This document shows positions 59,342-64,000 of a stretch of 64,000 bases of DNA, piece after piece (positions within the stretch are counted from its first letter, which is position 1; each line of letters opens with the position of its first letter). The position numbers were made by a program, and so were the translations under genes. The stretch is from an uncultured bacterium (GTDB lineage Bacteria; Elusimicrobiota; Elusimicrobia; Elusimicrobiales; Elusimicrobiaceae), in the NCBI GenBank assembly GCA_949294085.1, contig CASFFX010000001.1:1-64000 (forward strand). The letters are read 5' to 3'. The notes below the pieces were generated by a model, which was not told the DNA's origin, ran no database searches, and saw only the letters and a program-made list of their open reading frames with translations.

Positions 59342-60070
59342 ATGAAAAAATTAGCCCTTATCGGCGTAGTGTTGCTGGTGATTTATTTGGGGTTTGATTA
59401 CCGCACCAAAAAAATACAGGAATTAGGCGAAAACTTAATTGCAAATGCCTATTACGGCGATTTGCTGGCCGTAAAAAACGGTTTGGAGCAAGGCGCCCCG
59501 CTGGATTACGTACTTTCTTTTTACGATAAAAACCGCGAATACAGCGGGGTGGAATTTAACGTGCTGCAGGCGGCCGCGTCCAGCGGGAACGAAGATTTAA
59601 TTAATTTTTTGATAGACCAGGGGTTGAATATCAATTATCCCACGGCGCAGGGCTGGACGCCGCTGTTTATCGCCGTGCGGGACGGCCAGGCCGAAGCCGC
59701 CAAACTGTTGATTTTCCGCCAGGCGGACTTGAACGCCCAAACGGATTTGGGAGCGACCGCGCTGATCATGGCCCTTACGCAAAAGTTTCCTTCCGAAAAA
59801 GCCCGCGAGGACCTGCTGGTGTACATGCTCAAACGCGGGGCGGACCCCAACTTGGCGGACAATTCCCGGCATACGCCTTTGTACTACGCCGCCGCCGTAA
59901 AAAATGACCGCGCCGTGAAACTGTTGTATGAATACGGGGCTATCCCCGACGAAAAAACAAAGGAAGACATCCGCCAGTTGCTTGCCAATCAGTCCGATAC
60001 GGCTTCCAAACGGATTTTGAAATTATTAAAAAATCCGCCTCCTAAAATAAAGGGTTCCCTTTACATTTAG
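59342..60070 (+). CDS. Membrane-anchored ankyrin-repeat protein
   Basis: 242 residues. One N-terminal membrane helix (4-19) followed by about four ankyrin repeats (roughly 70-100, 103-135, 140-175, 178-210), recognisable from NVLQAAASSGNEDLINFLIDQGLNIN, GWTPLFIAVRDGQAEAAKLLI and HTPLYYAAAVKNDRAVKLLYEYGA. It probably faces the periplasm and binds a protein partner. Monocistronic with promoter and terminator. Confidence 0.85.
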   Translation: MKKLALIGVVLLVIYLGFDYRTKKIQELGENLIANAYYGDLLAVKNGLEQGAPLDYVLSFYDKNREYSGVEFNVLQAAASSGNEDLINFLIDQGLNINYPTAQGWTPLFIAVRDGQAEAAKLLIFRQADLNAQTDLGATALIMALTQKFPSEKAREDLLVYMLKRGADPNLADNSRHTPLYYAAAVKNDRAVKLLYEYGAIPDEKTKEDIRQLLANQSDTASKRILKLLKNPPPKIKGSLYI

Positions 60071-60077
60071 CCCATAA

Positions 60078-60108
60078 AAATCCCGCCGGTTTGAAGCCGG
60101 CGGGATTT
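60078..60108 (+). terminator. Terminator of the ankyrin gene
   Basis: AAATCCCGCCGG (60078-60089) / CCGGCGGGATTT (60097-60108); it may also serve the convergent OsmC gene. Confidence 0.82.
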
Positions 60109-60122
60109 GTTTGAAACGAAGT

Positions 60123-60506
60123 TTATTTAATTTCCACCGTGTAGGAAATGTCTTCGCGCAGGCTGTTGTGCACCGGGCAGGTTTGGGCGGCACGGGCATA
60201 GAACTTTTTTTGTTCGTCCGTCAGCGCCGCAGGGAACACAAACGTCAGCCCCATTTTTACCACGCGGCTGTGTTTGTCGTCAAATTCCGGGTTCACCAGC
60301 ACTTCCGTTCCGGTTACGTTTTCCCCGCGTTTGGAGGCCATAAAGCCCACCATCGTCAGCATGCAGGCGCCCAGCGCCGCCGCCAAGAGTTCGCCGGGAT
60401 TCATATTTTCGCGCGGGTCCAAATAGGCGGAGTGCACTTCGCCCGTTTTGCCTTCCAGCACGCTTTTGGTTTGTAAATTTTCCCCTAATACGGTTTTAAT
60501 TGCCAT
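60123..60506 (-). CDS. OsmC-family protein
   Basis: 127 residues from ATG 60506, with AAGGAGAAAAC upstream. MNPGELLAAALGACMLTMVGF carries the first Cys and QTCPVHNSLREDI the second, as in OsmC thiol peroxidases that reduce organic hydroperoxides. It follows a related gene by 41 bp on the same strand; the pair shares the CPVHxxLRED C-terminus, so a tandem duplication is likely. Confidence 0.9.
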   Translation of the reverse strand: MAIKTVLGENLQTKSVLEGKTGEVHSAYLDPRENMNPGELLAAALGACMLTMVGFMASKRGENVTGTEVLVNPEFDDKHSRVVKMGLTFVFPAALTDEQKKFYARAAQTCPVHNSLREDISYTVEIK

Positions 60507-60547
60507 AGTTTTCTCCTTAGTTTTACAGGCCAGGCCTGTTTGTGATG

Positions 60548-60946
60548 TTACGACACATGGACCGTTATTTTCACGTCCTCGCGCAAGGTTTGATGCACCG
60601 GGCAGGCGTGTACGGCCGACTGATAAAACTTCTTTTGCTCCAACGTAAAATGCGCCGGGAACGTGATATCCAGTACAAACTCCCCCACCCGACGCGGATT
60701 TTGCGCCATAATTTTTTCTATCTTTACACACGTACCTTCCAACTTGTCGTTGCGGGCCGCCGCCATTTTGCCCATAATCGTCAGCATGCACGACGCAAAG
60801 GCCGAGGCCAACAAATCCGTGGGCGAAAAGCACCGCCCCTTCCCGCCGTTATCCGGCGGCAAATCCGTTTGAATTTTACTGCCTGTCGGGCCATGGACCA
60901 GTTCGGTCTCGCCGTCGCCCGTATAAGTACACGTAATCTCCGTCAT
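60548..60946 (-). CDS. OsmC-family protein
   Basis: 132 residues. FSPTDLLASAFASCMLTIMG and VHACPVHQTLREDVKI hold the two redox cysteines. Compared with its neighbour it keeps a Gly/Pro-rich N-terminal region (TGSKIQTDLPPDNGG). Likely cytosolic organic-hydroperoxide reductase. Probably transcribed with the 60123-60506 gene; both may serve oxidative defence in an anaerobe. Confidence 0.9.
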   Translation of the reverse strand: MTEITCTYTGDGETELVHGPTGSKIQTDLPPDNGGKGRCFSPTDLLASAFASCMLTIMGKMAAARNDKLEGTCVKIEKIMAQNPRRVGEFVLDITFPAHFTLEQKKFYQSAVHACPVHQTLREDVKITVHVS

Positions 60947-60962
60947 AAAACGTCCTCCCGTT

Positions 60963-60991
60963 AAAAAAGCCCGCGGGCAACCCCCGCGGGC
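60963..60991 (-). terminator. Terminator of the DnaJ-like gene
   Basis: GCCCGCGGG (60969-60977) / CCCGCGGGC (60983-60991), T-run on the minus strand. Confidence 0.85.
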
Positions 60992-61000
60992 GGTTGGAAA

Positions 61001-61984
61001 TTAGCTGATTTGCGCCAACTTGGTAAACAAATCTTTTTGCTCCTTCGTCAGCGTGCGCGGCACGTCAATAGTCAGCGTAACAAACAGGCTGCCCCGGGCG
61101 CTTAAGCCCTTGCCGCTTAATTTTAGCTTTTTGCCGTTGTGCGTACCCGCCGGCACTTTGACCTTCACGGGGCCGTCCAGCGTGGGCACAAAAATCGTAC
61201 CGCCCAAAGCGGCCGTCCACGGCATGATAATCACGGGGACGTACAAGTCCTCCCCTTCCAGGCGATACATCGCATGCGGGCGGATTTTGACAATCAAGTA
61301 CAAATCTCCGTTGCCGCGGCGGGTGGGATTGCCCATGCCTTTTAATTTGATTTTTTTGCCTTCACTCACGCCCGCCGGCAATTTGACCGTAACGGTGCGG
61401 CCGTTGGGCAGCGTCATCTGCATATTGCCGCCGCGGTGGGCGTCCTCCAAGTTCAGCGTCAATTCGGCTTCCACGTCGCCGGCCGCCTGGCCGGAGGCTG
61501 CGCTGCGGCCGAAATTTTGGCCAAAGCCGCCAAATCCGCCGCCGCCCATACCGCCAAAAATGCTTTGGAAGAAATCGCTGAAATCGCCGCCGGAAAAAGC
61601 TTCCGCGCCGCTGTTGCCGGCGAAACCGCCAAAGTTGCCGCCGCCGTCGCCGCTATAAGTATATTGCTGATACTGCTGATAGGGGTTCGCGCCGCCGTAG
61701 GAGGACGACGAACGCGCACGGGAAGAGGCTCCCCCGCCGCGGGCATAATCCTGATAGCCTTGTTCGCCCACCTGGTCGTAAATCGTCCGTTTTTGTTTAT
61801 CGGAAAGAACGGTGTAGGCCTCGTTGATGTCCTTAAATTTTTCGGTCATTTTGGCCTTTTCCGATTCCGGGTGCAAATCCGGGTGGTATTTGCGGGCCAT
61901 GGTCTTAAACGCTTTTTTGATTTCGGCGTCCGTGGCGTTTTTGTTCACGCCAAGGATTTTATAATAATCTTTATATTCTGCCAT
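61001..61984 (-). CDS. DnaJ-class co-chaperone, CbpA type
   Basis: 327 residues. N-terminal J domain (DYYKILGVNKNAT..., HPD in KYHPDLHP), a Gly/Ser/Phe-rich linker (about 75-165) and DnaJ C-terminal substrate domains (LEDAHRGG, VKLPAGVSEG, RGNGDLYLIVKI). The four CxxCxGxG zinc repeats of DnaJ are absent, so it is a type II (CbpA-like) Hsp40 that delivers clients to DnaK. AAGGGGGAG precedes the ATG. Divergent from the MFS gene with a 50-bp shared promoter region. Confidence 0.92.
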   Translation of the reverse strand: MAEYKDYYKILGVNKNATDAEIKKAFKTMARKYHPDLHPESEKAKMTEKFKDINEAYTVLSDKQKRTIYDQVGEQGYQDYARGGGASSRARSSSSYGGANPYQQYQQYTYSGDGGGNFGGFAGNSGAEAFSGGDFSDFFQSIFGGMGGGGFGGFGQNFGRSAASGQAAGDVEAELTLNLEDAHRGGNMQMTLPNGRTVTVKLPAGVSEGKKIKLKGMGNPTRRGNGDLYLIVKIRPHAMYRLEGEDLYVPVIIMPWTAALGGTIFVPTLDGPVKVKVPAGTHNGKKLKLSGKGLSARGSLFVTLTIDVPRTLTKEQKDLFTKLAQIS

Positions 61985-62011
61985 AACTCCCCCTTCTTAT
62001 GTATCATTTTA

Positions 62012-62017
62012 TATAAT
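62012..62017 (+). promoter_or_regulatory. -10 element of the MFS gene
   Basis: TATAAT, 17 bp before ATG 62035; only a weak AGGT ribosome site follows. Confidence 0.55.
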
Positions 62018-62034
62018 TTTTTTAGGTACGCAAT

Positions 62035-63282
62035 ATGTTATTACTCACCCGCCAAACCAACAAAACCCCGCTGAAGCTGATTCTGACGACGGAAGCCTTC
62101 TCGTCGCTGACGAACCAATTTATGCAAATTTTGCTGCCGTGGTACATCCTTTCCACCACCGGCAGCGTATTGTGGACGGGGTTCGTCGGTTTTTGCGCGC
62201 TGCTGCCCAATATTTTTTCGTCGCTTTTTGGGGCGCCGATTATTGACCGGCTGGGCCGCTCCAAAACCATGCTCTCGTGCGAAGTAATCCAGCTCGTCTT
62301 GCTGGGCATGATCCCGGTACTAATTGCTTCCGGGCGGGACTGGCCGTGGCTGATTGGGCTCATCATTTTTTTAAGTTCGTTTTTTGACGCCCCCGGCCAA
62401 CTGGCCCGCACAGCCCTTTCGCCCACGTTCTCGCGCTATGCGGACGTGCCTCTTTCCAAAACCTCCGGCATTATTGAAGCCTTTGACGGGATTATGACGG
62501 TGGTCGGCCCGCTGTTGGGCGGCGCCATTATTGCCGCGTATGGGCTGTTGGCCGCGTGGATTGTGTGCGTGGCGTTTTGCGTAGTCATTGTAAGCCTGTG
62601 CGTGGTGGTGTTTACCAACCGCCGCCCGCGCCAGCTGCGCCCCACGCCCACCTACCGCCAGGTGTGGACCCATTTGAAACAGGACCGCTCCCTGTGGGAA
62701 CCGATTTTATTTACAATTCCCACTTTTATTCTGGGGCAGTCGTGGGAGCTGGTGTTGCTGCCTTCTTACATTTTTCAGCACGGGTTTAATTCGGTTTATT
62801 TGGGTTTTTTGGGGGCCGCGTTCGGCCTGGGGGCTTTTGCCGGAGCGCTGTTTTTTGCCGGAGCTTCCAAAAAATTTACGTTTTTTAATTTGCTCACGCT
62901 GAATTATGCCGGCTATTTGATTTCCGTTTTGGTACTGTACTTTAATCTGCCCACGTGGGCGGTGCTGGCCGCTACGGCGCTGTGCGGGATTCCGTTCGGC
63001 GCGTTTGGTGCGATGATTATCAGCATTATTCTGCTGCGCACGCCCTTGGACTACCGCAGCAAAATGCTGGGGCTGTTTGCCACCGCTACGTATACGGTGG
63101 AGAGCGTTTGTGTGCTGGGCCTGGCGGCCTTAATCCAAGCCACCAGCCTGCAAGCCACGCTGCTGACGGTGAGCGGGGTGTTTGGAATACTGATTATTAT
63201 CAGCATTGGCGCGCGCCGAAAAGAAGATTTTTGGGCTGTTTTGTCGTCGGAAAAGAAAAAAAGTATTTACAAAACGAAATAG
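62035..63282 (+). CDS. Major facilitator superfamily transporter
   Basis: 415 residues with about twelve membrane helices. The loop between helices 2 and 3 has the MFS A-motif variant GAPIIDRLGRSKTM, and the overall pattern resembles the MFS_3 (enterobactin exporter EntS-like / macrolide efflux) group. Substrate not predictable. The tail is Lys-rich. Last chromosomal-style gene before the tRNA. Confidence 0.88.
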   Translation: MLLLTRQTNKTPLKLILTTEAFSSLTNQFMQILLPWYILSTTGSVLWTGFVGFCALLPNIFSSLFGAPIIDRLGRSKTMLSCEVIQLVLLGMIPVLIASGRDWPWLIGLIIFLSSFFDAPGQLARTALSPTFSRYADVPLSKTSGIIEAFDGIMTVVGPLLGGAIIAAYGLLAAWIVCVAFCVVIVSLCVVVFTNRRPRQLRPTPTYRQVWTHLKQDRSLWEPILFTIPTFILGQSWELVLLPSYIFQHGFNSVYLGFLGAAFGLGAFAGALFFAGASKKFTFFNLLTLNYAGYLISVLVLYFNLPTWAVLAATALCGIPFGAFGAMIISIILLRTPLDYRSKMLGLFATATYTVESVCVLGLAALIQATSLQATLLTVSGVFGILIIISIGARRKEDFWAVLSSEKKKSIYKTK

Positions 63283-63284
63283 AT

Positions 63285-63443
63285 TTACTACAATAATTGT
63301 GTAGTAAGAAAGAGCAGTTCAAAAAACAGATTTTTCCCCGATAGCTCAATGGTGGAGCGACCGGCTGTTAACCGGTAGGTTGTAGGTTCGAGCCCTACTC
63401 GGGGAGCCAGTTTTAGACGACAGTGTAGTAAAAACTGTAGTAA
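63285..63443. repeat. TGTAGTAA repeats flanking tRNA-Asn
   Basis: TGTAGTAA occurs at 63300-63307, 63424-63431 and 63436-63443, with an inverted copy TTACTACA at 63285-63292. Short direct and inverted copies around a tRNA 3' end are typical of integrase arm- or core-binding sites of an attachment region, though no integrase gene is in view. Confidence 0.6.
63335..63409 (+). tRNA. tRNA-Asn (anticodon GTT), CCA encoded
   Basis: Acceptor TCCCCGA (63335-63341) pairs with TCGGGGA (63399-63405), then discriminator G and encoded CCA (63407-63409). D arm GCTC...GAGC, anticodon arm ACCGG-CTGTTAA-CCGGT with anticodon GTT, T arm GTAGG-TTCGAGC-CCTAC. All four arms pair well. Confidence 0.97.
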
Positions 63444-63450
63444 ATCTTAA

Positions 63451-63479
63451 AATCCTCGGTTCAAAACCGAGGATTTTTT
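63451..63479 (+). terminator. Intrinsic terminator after tRNA-Asn
   Basis: AATCCTCGGT (63451-63460) / ACCGAGGATT (63466-63475) plus T-run. Confidence 0.88.
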
Positions 63480-63481
63480 AT

Positions 63482-63510
63482 TTGACACTCAATTTTCGAA
63501 TTCATATACT
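63482..63510 (+). promoter_or_regulatory. Consensus sigma-70 promoter of the dinD-like gene
   Basis: TTGACA (63482-63487), 17-bp spacer, TATACT (63505-63510). Unlike most promoters in the window it has a near-perfect -35 and no TG extension, in line with foreign origin. Confidence 0.75.
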
Positions 63511-63517
63511 AAGAGCT

Positions 63518-64000
63518 ATGAATAAACACCTTTCTAACCAGATGAACCCTTTTGAACAAATAAAGCAAACTAACGAATATGGCGCTGACTTTTGGAGCGC
63601 GCGTGATTTAGCTGCTTTGCTTGGCTATGAAGATTGGCGCAATTTTGAGAATGCCATTGAAAAAGCCAAAATTTCCTGTGCTAATGCTGAAACCACAGCG
63701 GTGGAAGACCATTTCGTTGAAATCACCAAAATGGTTTCTTTAGGGTCAGGCTCTCAAAGAGAAATCAAAGATTACGGTTTATCTCGTTATGCCTGCTATT
63801 TAATTATCCAAAACGCCGACCCATCTAAACCTCTTGTTTCTTTTGGGCAAACCTATTTTGCAATACAAACGCGCAAACAGGAACTAGCGGAAGAAACACC
63901 TTCTCTGTCAGAAGATGAATTACGCTTAAAATTACGTAAAGAAATGAAAGCTCATAATAAACAGCTCGCGACGGCGGCTAATCAGGCTGGGGTTATTGAA
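63518..64000 (+). CDS. dinD: DinD-like DNA-damage-inducible protein (BRO-N), partial
   Basis: At least 161 codons, open at the window end. NEYGADFWSARDLAALLGYEDWRNFENAIEKA is the BRO-N domain of DinD, and DHFVEITKMVSLGSGSQREIKDYGLSRYACYLIIQNADP continues the DinD signature, followed by GQTYFAIQTRKQEL. In E. coli DinD is SOS-induced and inhibits RecA filaments; homologues are common in mobile elements. Codons are clearly more AT-rich than those of neighbouring genes. The position right after a tRNA suggests it belongs to an integrated element. ATG 63518 lies 8 bp after the -10, so the leader is nearly absent and has no Shine-Dalgarno. Confidence 0.85.
   Translation, partial: MNKHLSNQMNPFEQIKQTNEYGADFWSARDLAALLGYEDWRNFENAIEKAKISCANAETTAVEDHFVEITKMVSLGSGSQREIKDYGLSRYACYLIIQNADPSKPLVSFGQTYFAIQTRKQELAEETPSLSEDELRLKLRKEMKAHNKQLATAANQAGVIE

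Noticed and set aside
63420..63438. ACAG-N11-CTGT near dinD as a LexA box
   Set aside because: The half-sites are in the wrong order and spacing compared with CTGT-N8-ACAG; they overlap the TGTAGTAA repeats instead.

Overview
The window looks like a chromosomal segment from a strictly anaerobic, Gram-negative, fermentative gut bacterium, most probably of the Elusimicrobiota (Elusimicrobiaceae type). This rests on the gene set rather than on any marker gene. There is fermentative energy metabolism (pyruvate:ferredoxin oxidoreductase, acetate kinase), the DapL route to diaminopimelate, many lipoproteins and OmpA/Pal-type envelope proteins, a pbpC/alpha-2-macroglobulin pair, and four scattered orphan type IV pilin-like genes. 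Most of the window is fairly GC-rich with short intergenic gaps and clear hairpin terminators. The extreme left (1-450), a patch near 46.2-47.7 kb and the extreme right (after 63.4 kb) are AT-richer.

Layout. 1-1.17 kb: gene-poor, with a 36-bp perfect palindrome and a GAGCCT hexanucleotide repeat. 1.18-2.5 kb: two low-complexity secreted proteins (minus). 2.6-6.1 kb: HI0933-type flavoprotein, MORN-like repeat protein, MATE exporter (plus). 6.1-16.3 kb: pbpC, a 1883-residue alpha-2-macroglobulin, a sugar-nucleotide epimerase and an NHL propeller (minus). 16.4-19.7 kb: ackA, then a DUF47/Pit phosphate transport pair (plus). 19.8-25 kb: unknown secreted protein, OsmC, PLP aminotransferase, lipoprotein-nadA-nadC. 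25-29.5 kb: AGCS symporter, MscS/YbdG channel, unknown lipoprotein, Pal-like lipoprotein. 29.58-29.83 kb: a dense cluster of DnaA boxes, the best replication-origin candidate in the window, although no dnaA/dnaN/gyrB lies beside it. 29.9-33.2 kb: serine-less esterase fold, a 53-codon gene, HEAT-like protein, dut, orphan pilin. 33.3-38.4 kb: a soluble protein of twelve PAS-like units and one GAF domain with no output domain. 38.5-46.2 kb: a plus-strand run with DUF1189, queD-queE-folE-folP-PTPS-folK, an OmpA lipoprotein, a SirB1-like protein and the nfeD/SPFH pair. 46.5-53.9 kb: Cys-rich secreted protein, pilins, dapF-dapL, nitroreductase, GT9-like glycosyltransferase, DUF362 lipoprotein. 54-57.8 kb: pyruvate:ferredoxin oxidoreductase behind a perfect palindromic operator-like site. 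58-63.3 kb: pilin, HExxH membrane protein, ankyrin protein, two OsmC proteins, CbpA-type DnaJ, MFS transporter. 63.3-64 kb: tRNA-Asn(GTT) surrounded by TGTAGTAA repeats, followed by an AT-rich dinD-like gene cut by the window end, probably the edge of an integrated element.

How the genes work together. FolE supplies dihydroneopterin triphosphate both to queuosine precursor synthesis (QueD, QueE) and to folate (FolK, FolP). The missing FolB step is probably covered by a Glu-type PTPS paralogue encoded between folP and folK. NadA-NadC make nicotinate mononucleotide, and DapF-DapL make meso-diaminopimelate for the wall that PbpC polymerises. PFOR and AckA belong to the pyruvate-to-acetate route (pta is not here).

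Transcription signals are unusually readable. A recurring extended -10 element of the form TTTTG(C/G)TAYAAT precedes many genes. At several genes it lies exactly 6 nt before the start codon, which predicts leaderless mRNAs. All functions come from reading motifs and context; no database search was possible.
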